Source of the DNA: Bradyrhizobium sp.
GTDB lineage: Bacteria; Pseudomonadota; Alphaproteobacteria; Rhizobiales; Xanthobacteraceae
Direction of reading: 5' to 3'
Assembly: GCF_030646015.1 (NCBI RefSeq)
Contig: NZ_JAUSLT010000031.1
Location: 1-64,000, forward strand
DNA length: 64,000 nt
The translations under genes were made by a program, and so were the position numbers. The notes under the pieces are model-generated. The model saw only the letters and a list, made by a program, of their open reading frames with translations, had not been told where the DNA came from and did not search any database. Each line of letters begins with the position of its first letter. The stretch's first letter is position 1. Positions 54,958 through 64,000 of the stretch are shown in pieces.

Positions 54958-54971
54958 TTGATCTATCTCAT
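54958..54971 (-). promoter_or_regulatory. Degenerate FixK/FNR-type site upstream of usp
   Basis: TTGATCTATCTCAT read leftward has the TGA-N6-TCA core but only one good half. CATGAT at 54931-54936 is centred 31 bp away toward usp. Weaker than the other boxes. The rest of the 312-nt gap (54888-55199) holds only the terminator at its right end. Confidence 0.5.
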
Positions 54972-55100
54972 GATCTTCGAGCGCTTGACATCGTTCAAAC
55001 GTGAAGGGACCAGCTCCCGTCAAGAAGTCCAGCACCAGTATCGTTGAGCAGCCACGATTCCTGATGAAGTCCGTTTGGGTTATCGGCGAACACTATCCGA

Positions 55101-55140
55101 TAAAAAAAATCAGGTGCGTCGGTTGACCGACACACCTGAT
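55101..55140 (-). terminator. Rho-independent terminator of the arginine/glycine-repeat gene
   Basis: The arms ATCAGGTGCGTCGGT (55109-55123) and ACCGACACACCTGAT (55126-55140) pair with one mismatch. On the minus strand the stem is followed directly by a run of T residues (A-run at 55102-55109 on the plus strand). It lies 60 nt after the stop codon at 55200. Confidence 0.85.
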
Positions 55141-55199
55141 TCCTCAATCCGATCAGCGTAGCGAATACGCTTATTCAAGCCGCCATCAAGACTGGCAGA

Positions 55200-55490
55200 T
55201 CACCAGCCGCGACCTCTGCCGCGACCTCTGCCTCTGCCTCTGCCTCTGCCTCTCACGATGACCGGCGGAGCGATGAAGACGGGACCCCCCCAGCCTCTGC
55301 CGCGACCTCGGCCACGGACGACCACGCCTCTGCCTCGGCCCCTGCCGCGACCGCGGCCCCATTGGGCTTCCGCCGACGTCGTGGACGCCGCCAGGAAGAG
55401 ACCCGAGGTGCCCACAACGCTGACCATGTAGATGAACACAAGCGCAGCCCCAGCGAGGCAGCGGGTAAGGATGTTGTAGCGTTTAGCCAT
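55200..55490 (-). CDS. Exported arginine-glycine (RG) repeat protein
   Basis: A 96-residue product. A signal peptide (NILTRCLAGAALVFIYMVSVVGTSGLFLAASTTSAEAQW) leads to a mature region made of three RG/GRGRG tracts separated by VVV and VFIAPPVIV. It has no acidic residues after the signal. RG tracts in eukaryotic proteins bind RNA, but this one is exported, so surface, polysaccharide or anion binding is more likely. The DNA is a run of imperfect CCTCTG hexamers. GGGAG precedes ATG 55490 and a strong terminator follows. Confidence 0.8.
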   Translation of the reverse strand: MAKRYNILTRCLAGAALVFIYMVSVVGTSGLFLAASTTSAEAQWGRGRGRGRGRGVVVRGRGRGRGWGGPVFIAPPVIVRGRGRGRGRGRGRGRGW

Positions 55491-55824
55491 TTGACATCTC
55501 CCGGGTCATTCCAAACCAAGATAAAATTTCGGCCTGTCTCATCCGAACAGGCCACGAAAAGAGGGGACTTGCAAAAATTTTTTCGAACGTCCTACAGGAA
55601 TGCTATGGGGAAGCGCCTGCGAGGTCAAGTCATACTGTCTGTCGACGCAAGATGAACAGGAGTCTAAACACCCGATCGCCGCCCTTGGATATTGTGCGGT
55701 GCGTGATTTTCGCCTTCGGAGTGCGCACGCACCAATTGTAGTTCTGCCAATCGCGCACCTCGTTCTACCCGCGTTCTGCCAAAGCATGCTCTGCAAGCCC
55801 GAGATTCGTTACCGCATCCCGCCA
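55491..55824. other. Gap between the RG-repeat gene and the carbamoyltransferase gene
   Basis: I see no convincing gene in this stretch of about 330 nt. It must hold the promoter of the leftward RG gene, which I could not place. Its right edge carries the FixK-type box at 55825. Confidence 0.5.
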
Positions 55825-55838
55825 TTGATCCCGATCAA
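55825..55838 (+). promoter_or_regulatory. FixK/FNR-type box close to the carbamoyltransferase start codon
   Basis: TTGATCCCGATCAA is a perfect box but is centred only about 30 nt before ATG 55862. With class II geometry the transcript would start inside the gene, so this copy is unlikely to act by the same mechanism. It may repress, or belong to a leftward promoter. Confidence 0.65.
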
Positions 55839-55861
55839 ATCCCACATCTCAAAGAGTGCCG

Positions 55862-57673
55862 ATGCCCAAACAACACACCTACGTTCTCGGCCTGAATACT
55901 TACGACCATGATGTGAGTGCCTGCCTGCTGCGCGACGGCGCCATCGCGTTCGCGATCGCCAAGGAGCGAATCACCCGGGAAAAGCACGCTTCCGGGTTCT
56001 ACAGGGAGGTGATCGACTATTGCCTGGATGCCGAAGGCATCACGCTCGATGACGTCGATCTGATCGTCCGCAACTGCTACATCCTTCCGGTTCCGGACAT
56101 GGAGGAACGGCTGGTCTACCAGGACATGCCGGGTTTCCTCCCCGAGTATGAGCGCCCCGAGGCGCCCAAGCACCCGCTTTACTTGTCAAAGTCCGATAAG
56201 GTGGTGTCGATCTCCCACCATCTGGCGCACGCCTACAGCGCGTTTGCCGTCTCGCCGTTCGAGGAAGGCGTGGTGATGATCGTCGATGGCGTCGGCAGCT
56301 ATCGATCCGACGTCATGGAACCCTATCCGGCCGCCGACGCCGCCACCCCACTCGCCCGCGAGTCCGAGAGCTATTACAAGTTTTCCGGGACGAAACTGGA
56401 GTGCCTGAAGAAGGTCTGGATGGAGCCCGATCGCGGCTTTCTGAGCGACGAGTTCTACAACATGCCCGGCCTCGGCGCGCTTTACAGCCGGGCCTCGAGC
56501 TACATCTTCGGCGACTGGAACAAGTGCGGCGAATTGATGGGGCTGGCGCCCTACGGCAGGAAGGAGAAGGTGAGGCACCTGCTGGAGCTCACCGACGGCA
56601 CCTTGCACGTTCCGCACTGGACCACGGAGTTCAACCATCCCTATATCATCGACGGGGGCGAAAAATGGGAAACCAGCCCGTCGATGTCGCATTGGGAGGA
56701 TCTCGCCTGGCGGGTTCAGGACGATACCGAAAACGTGCTGCTCGCCCGCGCCCGCTGGCTGCGCGAAACCACCGGCGCCAAAAACCTTACCATCGCCGGC
56801 GGTGTCGCGCTGAACTGCGTGGCCAATGGCCGGGTGGCGCGGGAGGCGGGTTTTGAAAACGTCTGGATCCAGCCGGCCGCCGGCGACGACGGCATTGCGA
56901 TTGGCTGCGCCTATTACGGCTGGCTGGAAATCCTGAAGCAGCGCCGCTCGTTCGTGATGGATCATTCCTATGTCGGCAAGGTCTATCCCGATCAGGACAT
57001 CGAAAAGGCCACGCAGAAATTCCTGGTCCGCATTCAGACAACAGCGGTGCGCAGCGACAATATCTGCCGCGACACCGCGAAACTGCTCGCCGACCAGAAG
57101 GTAATCGGCTGGTTTCAGGGCGGCTCGGAGTTCGGGCCGCGTGCGCTCGGCAATCGCAGCCTGCTGGCCGACCCGCGCAAGCCGGAGATGAAGGATATCC
57201 TCAACAGCCGCGTCAAGCACCGCCAGCCGTTCCGTCCGTTCGCGCCGATCGTGCTCGCCGAGCGGGCGAGGGAGATCTTCGAAGGCGAGGAGGACTCTCC
57301 GTTCATGCTGATCGCCAAGAGCGTCCGCCCGGAATGGCGCGACCGGATTCCGGCGATCGTTCATGTCGACGGCACGGCGCGCGTTCAAACCGTCCGCGAG
57401 CAAACCAATCCGGTGCTGTATCGCCTGCTGAAGGAGTTCGAGGCGCTGACCGGCGTTCCCGTGCTGATCAACACGTCGTTCAACGTCAAGGGCGAACCGA
57501 TCGTGGAGACGCCACGCGACGCCGTGATCTGCTTCCTGATGACGGGGATCGACCACCTGGTCCTGCACGACACGCTGGTGTCGAAAAACGCGCTGCACAG
57601 GGTCTTCGGGCCGCTGGTCGAGGGTTACGCCGATGTCGCGAACATGGTGAGGTGGGGCACACGGTCGGGCTGA
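55862..57673 (+). CDS. Carbamoyltransferase of the NodU/CmcH/TobZ family
   Basis: A 603-residue enzyme. The N-terminal Kae1-like domain starts YVLGLNTYDHDVSACLLRDGAIAFAIAKERITREKH and has the metal-binding ISHHLAHAYSAF and a glycine-rich VDGVGSY. The C-terminal YrdC-like domain has GGSEFGPRALGNRSLLADPRKPEMKDILN and HRQPFRPFAPIV. These transfer the carbamoyl group from carbamoyl phosphate onto sugars, nodulation factors or antibiotics. No nod or biosynthetic cluster is nearby, so the acceptor is unknown. Confidence 0.92.
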   Translation: MPKQHTYVLGLNTYDHDVSACLLRDGAIAFAIAKERITREKHASGFYREVIDYCLDAEGITLDDVDLIVRNCYILPVPDMEERLVYQDMPGFLPEYERPEAPKHPLYLSKSDKVVSISHHLAHAYSAFAVSPFEEGVVMIVDGVGSYRSDVMEPYPAADAATPLARESESYYKFSGTKLECLKKVWMEPDRGFLSDEFYNMPGLGALYSRASSYIFGDWNKCGELMGLAPYGRKEKVRHLLELTDGTLHVPHWTTEFNHPYIIDGGEKWETSPSMSHWEDLAWRVQDDTENVLLARARWLRETTGAKNLTIAGGVALNCVANGRVAREAGFENVWIQPAAGDDGIAIGCAYYGWLEILKQRRSFVMDHSYVGKVYPDQDIEKATQKFLVRIQTTAVRSDNICRDTAKLLADQKVIGWFQGGSEFGPRALGNRSLLADPRKPEMKDILNSRVKHRQPFRPFAPIVLAERAREIFEGEEDSPFMLIAKSVRPEWRDRIPAIVHVDGTARVQTVREQTNPVLYRLLKEFEALTGVPVLINTSFNVKGEPIVETPRDAVICFLMTGIDHLVLHDTLVSKNALHRVFGPLVEGYADVANMVRWGTRSG

Positions 57674-57738
57674 CCGGCCGCGGCGCCTGATGGCGCGCAG
57701 CCGGCAGCCGAAATCAGCCTGATATCACGTAGCCCGCA

Positions 57739-58890
57739 TCAGGAAGCCTTGGCCGCCGCCGGCTTGGGCAGTGGCTTGTCCTGCCGCTTCGACCAGGAGA
57801 TGTAGTAGGCGACCAGCGTCATGATCGCGATCCCGGACACGCTGACGAAAATCTGTGCGAGCAGCGAGCCCGAGCTCATCATCAGTTCGAAGTGACCGAC
57901 GAAGGACAGGAAGACGCCGACGCAGAACACCGCGAGCGATTGCTGGCCGCAGACCACGAGCGGATCGAACACTCTCCACTCCAGCCCCGGCCAGTCCTTC
58001 GGCACGAAGCGGATCACCATGATCACGATCACCACGAAATGCAGGAAGCGGTAGGGAGCGAGGAAGGTCTTGTCGTTGTGCTTGAAGGTCTCGTAGAGCC
58101 AGTGCGGGAGCAGCGCGCCGAAATCCGGAAACTTGGCGGCCATTGTCATGACCATCGCAAAGACGAGATAGGCGATGCAGAGATACAGGGTGATGGGCAG
58201 ATCGACAATCCATCGCGCCCGCTTGGCGCCGCCGAGCGCGCACCATGAGCCGAACACGAACAGCACCTGCCAGCAGAACGGGTTGAAGTACCAGGCCCCG
58301 GCCGGATAGGCCGACAGGTTCCAGCCGAATTGCCGGGAGAGCAGCCACAGCACGATCGACGCCACCATGGTCAGGTCGGGCTGGCGCAGCATCAGCCACA
58401 GCACCGGCGGAAACAATCCCATCAGCACGATGTAAAGCGGCAGCACGTCCAGATTGACCGGCTTGAACTTGAGCAGCAGGCCCTGGCGCAGGGTTTCGAT
58501 CGCCTGGTCGCCGGCGAGGCCCGCCAGATTGAACTCGTTGATGATCTCCGCATCGCTGAAGCGCAGCGCGACATAGCCGATCGCGACGATGTAGATGACG
58601 AACAGGAAGACATGAGCGACGTAAAGCTGCCAGACGCGCTTGGTGAGGCGGGTGGCGCCGACGATAAAGCCGCGTTCTAGCATCATCCGGGCGTAGACGA
58701 AGGAGGCGGTGTATCCCGAAATAAAGACGAACAGATCCGCGGCATCGCTGAAACCGTAGTTCCGGGTGGTGATCCAGTTCACGACGTTGTCGGGGATGTG
58801 ATCCAGGTAGATCGCCCAGTTTGCGACGCCGCGAAACAGGTCGAGCCGGAGATCGCGTCCCTTTTCGGGCAGTGTTGCGTTGATTTTCAT
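57739..58890 (-). CDS. opgC: OpgC-family membrane protein
   Basis: A 383-residue protein with about ten hydrophobic segments. The start EKGRDLRLDLFRGVANWAIYLDHIPDNVVNWITTRNYGFSDAADLFVFISGYTASFVYARMM is the hallmark of OpgC, which adds succinyl groups to osmoregulated periplasmic glucans (or related acyl transfers). ATG 58890 is chosen because the homologous sequence begins there; 28 unrelated residues would precede it from 58974. It is convergent with the carbamoyltransferase gene. Confidence 0.93.
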   Translation of the reverse strand: MKINATLPEKGRDLRLDLFRGVANWAIYLDHIPDNVVNWITTRNYGFSDAADLFVFISGYTASFVYARMMLERGFIVGATRLTKRVWQLYVAHVFLFVIYIVAIGYVALRFSDAEIINEFNLAGLAGDQAIETLRQGLLLKFKPVNLDVLPLYIVLMGLFPPVLWLMLRQPDLTMVASIVLWLLSRQFGWNLSAYPAGAWYFNPFCWQVLFVFGSWCALGGAKRARWIVDLPITLYLCIAYLVFAMVMTMAAKFPDFGALLPHWLYETFKHNDKTFLAPYRFLHFVVIVIMVIRFVPKDWPGLEWRVFDPLVVCGQQSLAVFCVGVFLSFVGHFELMMSSGSLLAQIFVSVSGIAIMTLVAYYISWSKRQDKPLPKPAAAKAS

Positions 58891-59123
58891 GGGTGCCGTT
58901 TCGAAGTGATGCTTTCGACGATGTCGGACCGCAGGCGAGGGGGCTTCAGCCGCGCAGTTGGCCAAGATTGTCACAGCGCAGCATAATGACTATACCGGTG
59001 GCAGAAAATGTAACATCCGGGGCCGGGAATCACCGATCAAATTCCCGAAAGGTGTTTCTATACTATCCCGGCCGCTTCTACCACGCGCTTCCATGCCGCA
59101 GATCTCACGGGGCCCTGACATCC

Positions 59124-59429
59124 ATGACCGCACGCATCTTCAAGCCCGCCAAAAACGCGATGCAATCGGGGACCGCCAAGACCAGGGACTGGCAGCTGGA
59201 TTATGAGCCGGAGCAGCCGCGGGCAATCGAGCCCTTGATGGGCTGGACCTCTTCCGGCGACATGAAGCAGCAGCTTACGATCCGATTCGACACCAGGGAG
59301 GACGCCGTCGCCTATTGCGAGCGCGAGGGCATTCCCTACCAGGTGATCGAGCCGAAAGAGCCGGCACGCCGCCAGGCCGCCTATGCCGACAATTTCGCCT
59401 TCCGGCGCGGCGAACCCTGGACCCATTAG
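59124..59429 (+). CDS. NDUFS4-like respiratory complex I accessory subunit (ETC complex I subunit)
   Basis: A 101-residue cytoplasmic protein. The sequence MTARIFKPAKNAMQSGTAKTRDWQLDYEPEQPRAIEPLMGWTSSGDMKQQLTIRFDTREDAVAYCEREGIPYQVIEPKE, ending FAFRRGEPWTH, is the ETC_C1_NDUFS4 family (PF04800), found in alphaproteobacteria and mitochondria. The ATG 59124 start matches the family. It stands alone, away from any nuo operon, which is usual in this class. Confidence 0.95.
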   Translation: MTARIFKPAKNAMQSGTAKTRDWQLDYEPEQPRAIEPLMGWTSSGDMKQQLTIRFDTREDAVAYCEREGIPYQVIEPKEPARRQAAYADNFAFRRGEPWTH

Positions 59430-59490
59430 GGCCTGGCACGTTTCCTGATTGTCGATGGCGCGTGCGGCTGACGTTCCGTCATGGGCGCCC

Positions 59491-60159
59491 TCATCGGCGC
59501 TCCGGCCTGCCACGCGCCGCGATGCTCCGCGAGGGGGCGCGTTTGATGTTGGTCCGGTCGGGCGCCGGGCCGGGGGCAACGCTCGATAGCACGAGCTTCT
59601 CGTGGGCTGCCACGATCGCCTGTTTGGTGAGGCGCCCTCCGGGCCGGTACCATGTGCAGATGCCGGTCAGAAGGGCGAGGATCGCAAAGGTAGCCACCTG
59701 GATGTCCACGACCTCGAACTCGCCTTCCGCTACGCCCTCGGCGAGAATGGCCGCCAGTCGCCGCTCGTAGGCGCCGCGCAGCGCCACGATCGCCTCGTAA
59801 TTCTTCGGCTCCAGGCTTCGCAGCTCGGAATTGGCGATGAAGACCTCGTGCTTCTTCGTCATATGGTAGGTGACGTGGAACGCGACGAAGGCCCGGAGTT
59901 TGTCGGCCGGGTTCTGTTTCCCGAGCAGGGCGCGATCGAGTTGACGAAGCAGTTCGTTGATGTGATCCCGCACCAGGTCGAACAGCAATTCCTGCTTGGT
60001 GCTGATGTGATTGTAGAGTGATCCCGACTGGATCCCGACCTCGGCCGCCAGCTGTCGCAGACTCATGGCCGCGTAGCCGTGCTCGAAGATGAGGCGCAGC
60101 CCCGCCTTGCGGATCGCCTCCATCGTCTTGGGGCCGTGTGAACCGATCGTCCGCGCCAT
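59491..60159 (-). CDS. TetR-family regulator
   Basis: A 222-residue protein. The N-terminal TetR helix-turn-helix is MEAIRKAGLRLIFEHGYAAMSLRQLAAEVGIQSGSLYNHISTKQELLFDLV. The C-terminal ligand-binding domain resembles the TetR_C group near fatty- or branched-acid genes. It is divergent from the acyl-CoA dehydrogenase remnant and carboxylase operon and probably represses it. ATG 60159 is chosen as the family-like start; an arginine-rich tail follows the domain. Confidence 0.92.
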   Translation of the reverse strand: MARTIGSHGPKTMEAIRKAGLRLIFEHGYAAMSLRQLAAEVGIQSGSLYNHISTKQELLFDLVRDHINELLRQLDRALLGKQNPADKLRAFVAFHVTYHMTKKHEVFIANSELRSLEPKNYEAIVALRGAYERRLAAILAEGVAEGEFEVVDIQVATFAILALLTGICTWYRPGGRLTKQAIVAAHEKLVLSSVAPGPAPDRTNIKRAPSRSIAARGRPERR

Positions 60160-60345
60160 GGGTTCTTTCGCGAATAGGCGTCCGCCTGTGAGCTGGAAAC
60201 GAGCAAGCGATCGTATATATTTTGCATGAAATGGTAGAATTTTCAATAGTATATGCGCGCCGCTCGATACATCGACAGCTCCACTTGCAGAGATAATAAA
60301 AAAACGTATGATCGTTTAATTAGAAAGGCATCGGAGGGAGAAGGA

Positions 60346-60485
60346 ATGATGGTCTCGAACCGGGCGCGGCTTCCCAGCTTCGATCGCGGCGAAACCGCGG
60401 ACGCCGTCCGCGAGACCTGTTCGGCGAGATCAGCGAAATCCGCCGCAGGCTGATCGACCGGGAACTGTTCGAAAAGACCGCTTGA
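60346..60485 (+). pseudogene. Remnant of an isovaleryl-CoA-type acyl-CoA dehydrogenase
   Basis: From ATG 60346, with a strong GGAGGGAG ribosome site, the first residues [24 protein letters not shown] match the N-terminus of acyl-CoA dehydrogenases. In another frame from 60426, [19 protein letters not shown] matches the extreme C-terminus (SEIRRMLIGRELF type) and ends with TGA 60483-60485. More than 300 residues that should lie between are missing. The join is out of frame. The next gene follows at once, so the operon promoter is intact but the first enzyme is lost. Confidence 0.8.
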
Positions 60486-60574
60486 GCTTCACATCGAGGC
60501 AAAGATGGTACAGGCTGCCGCATCCTCTTGAAGCAATCCCAACGGCTCTCCAGCACCCGAAGAAATTGCCGACC

Positions 60575-62178
60575 ATGCCGCTTCATTCCACGATCGATAC
60601 CACATCCGCCGATTTTGCCCGCAATGCCGAGGCCATGCGCGCGCTGGTCGCCGAGCTGCGCGGAAAACTCGACCAGGTGGCCGGCGGCGGCGGCAAGGTC
60701 TCGCGCGCCCGGCATACCTCGCGCGGCAAGATGCTGGCCCGCGAACGCGTCGACCTCTTGATCGATCCCGGCACCGCGTTTCTCGAGCTGTCGCCGCTGG
60801 CGGCCCACGGCCTCTATGGCGGCGATGTGCATTCGGCCAGCGTCATCACCGGGGTCGGGCGGATATCGGGGCGCGAATGCGTCGTCGTCGCCAACGATGC
60901 CACCATCAAGGGCGGCACCTATTATCCGATGACGGTGAAGAAGCATCTGCGCGCCCAGGATATCGCGCGGCAGAACAATCTGCCTTGCGTCTATATGGTC
61001 GATTCCGGTGGCGCCTTCCTGCCGATGCAGGACGAGATCTTCCCCGACGAGCGGCATTTCGGCCGCATCTTCTACAACCAGGCGCAGATGTCGGCGCAGG
61101 GCATTCCGCAGATCGCCATCGTGATGGGCTCCTGCACCGCCGGCGGCGCCTATGTCCCGGCCATGTCGGACGAGAGCATCATCGTGCGCAACCAGGGCAC
61201 CATCTTCCTCGGCGGGCCGCCACTGGTGAAGGCCGCGACCGGCGAGGTGGTGACGGCGGAAGAACTCGGCGGCGCCGACGTGCACTCGCGGCAATCCGGC
61301 GTCACCGATCATTACGCGCAGAACGACAGCCACGCCATCGGCATTGCCCGGCGCATCGTCGCCACGCTGAAGCCGCCGGTCCGCGCCAGCCTGAACATGC
61401 GCGAACCGCGCGAGCCGCTGTTTGCGCCCGATGAAATCTATGGCGTGGTCTCCGCCGACGGCCGCAAGCCGTTCGACGTCCATGACATCATCGCGCGGCT
61501 GGTCGACGGCTCCGAATTCGACGAATTCAAGAAATTGTACGGCCAGACCCTGATCTGCGGTTTTGCTCATATCTGGGGCTATCCAGTCGGCATCATCGCC
61601 AATAACGGCATCCTGTTCAGCGAGAGTTCGCTGAAGGGCGCGCATTTCATCGAACTGTGCTGCCAGCGCAATATCCCGCTGGTGTTCCTGCAGAACATCA
61701 CCGGCTTCATGGTCGGCAAGAAATATGAGGCCGGCGGCCTCGCCCGCGACGGCGCCAAGCTGGTGACGGCGGTGGCCACCGCCGGCGTGCCGAAATTCAC
61801 CGTCGTGATCGGCGGCTCCTACGGCGCCGGCAATTACGGCATGTGCGGCCGCGCCTACAGCCCGCGTTTCCTCTGGATGTGGCCGAACGCCCGCATCTCC
61901 GTGATGGGCGGCGAACAGGCTTCCATGGTGCTGGCCCAGGTGCGGCGCGACGGCATCGAGGCCAAAGGCGAGACATGGTCGGCCGAGGAAGACGACAAGT
62001 TTCGTGCGCCCATTCGCGCCCAATATGAGAGCCAGGGCAGCCCCTATTATGCCACCGCGCGGCTCTGGGATGACGGCGTGATCGATCCCGCCGATACCAG
62101 GCTGGTGCTCGGCCTGGGGCTATCGGCGTCGGCCAACGCGCCGATCGAGCCGACCCGTTTCGGCCTGTTCAGGATGTG

Positions 62179-62179
<1 letters not shown>
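60575..62179 (+). CDS. Acyl-CoA carboxylase carboxyltransferase subunit (methylcrotonyl-CoA carboxylase beta type)
   Basis: A 534-residue carboxyltransferase. The acyl-CoA binding half includes [19 protein letters not shown] and [27 protein letters not shown]. The second half has the oxyanion-type [20 protein letters not shown]. The [12 protein letters not shown] and [16 protein letters not shown] segments are those of methylcrotonyl-CoA carboxylase (leucine breakdown). The start is ATG 60575, after the dehydrogenase remnant. The alpha subunit gene overlaps its stop codon. Confidence 0.94.

Positions 62180-64000
<1,821 letters not shown>

Noticed and set aside
55203..55255. Short repeated units that could suggest a CRISPR-like or satellite array
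   Set aside because: The hexamers are in-frame Arg-Gly codons of an exported protein. There are no spacers and no cas genes.

Overview
The window looks like chromosome from an alphaproteobacterium of the Bradyrhizobium/Rhodopseudomonas group (Nitrobacteraceae). This is inferred from the GC-rich coding, the glutathione route for formaldehyde, a lanthanide-type methanol dehydrogenase island, FixK/FNR-like promoters in front of stress genes, and long imperfect intergenic palindromes of a kind common in that group. Genes are dense on both strands. I saw no tRNA, rRNA, CRISPR array, insertion sequence or phage gene.

Region 1 (1-4.0 kb) is the end of a Dpp/Opp-type peptide ABC transporter operon. 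Region 2 (4.2-31 kb) is a methanol/formaldehyde oxidation island. It holds xoxF, its cytochrome c, S-(hydroxymethyl)glutathione dehydrogenase and Gfa in one operon. Opposite lies an AraC-family regulator, then an orphan pqqA, an SsuABC/NMT1-type ABC transporter, a SoxYZ-like carrier, a SoxH-like metallohydrolase, XoxJ and a CxxxCW protein. Next comes a lut-like five-gene ABC operon (binding protein, beta-propeller, ATPase, permease, exported protein), then S-formylglutathione hydrolase, a FlhRS-like two-component pair and a TonB receptor resembling LutH. Together these would oxidise methanol in the periplasm with a PQQ/lanthanide enzyme, carry electrons to a cytochrome c, take formaldehyde to formate with glutathione, and acquire the metal.

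Region 3 (31-57.7 kb) is a stress and low-oxygen island: two Hsp20 proteins, a GroEL paralogue, Lon, FtsH, a CBS/BON protein, a PhaC-like hydrolase, a PRPP synthetase-like protein, a phosphoribosyltransferase, an MgtA-like P-type ATPase, two stand-alone eRF1-like proteins, a MacAB-like exporter, a universal stress protein and a NodU-like carbamoyltransferase. At least eight FixK/FNR-type boxes (TTGAT-N4-ATCAA) lie in its intergenic gaps. For most of them a -10-like hexamer sits about 31 bp from the box centre on the side of the gene, as in class II FNR promoters. Region 4 (57.7-64 kb) has OpgC, an NDUFS4-like subunit and a TetR-controlled leucine-type acyl-CoA carboxylase operon that runs off the end. 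Its expected dehydrogenase survives only as a stub of about 140 bp.

The main new observations are these. A 15-bp motif is repeated in tandem at exactly 21 bp upstream of both xoxF and pqqA, the geometry of AraC-family dimer sites. The FixK-type boxes of the stress island share -10 spacing. An acyl-CoA dehydrogenase gene has been reduced to its two ends. A chemoreceptor gene has lost its TM2/HAMP segment. A perfect 12-bp hairpin separates xoxF from its cytochrome gene.
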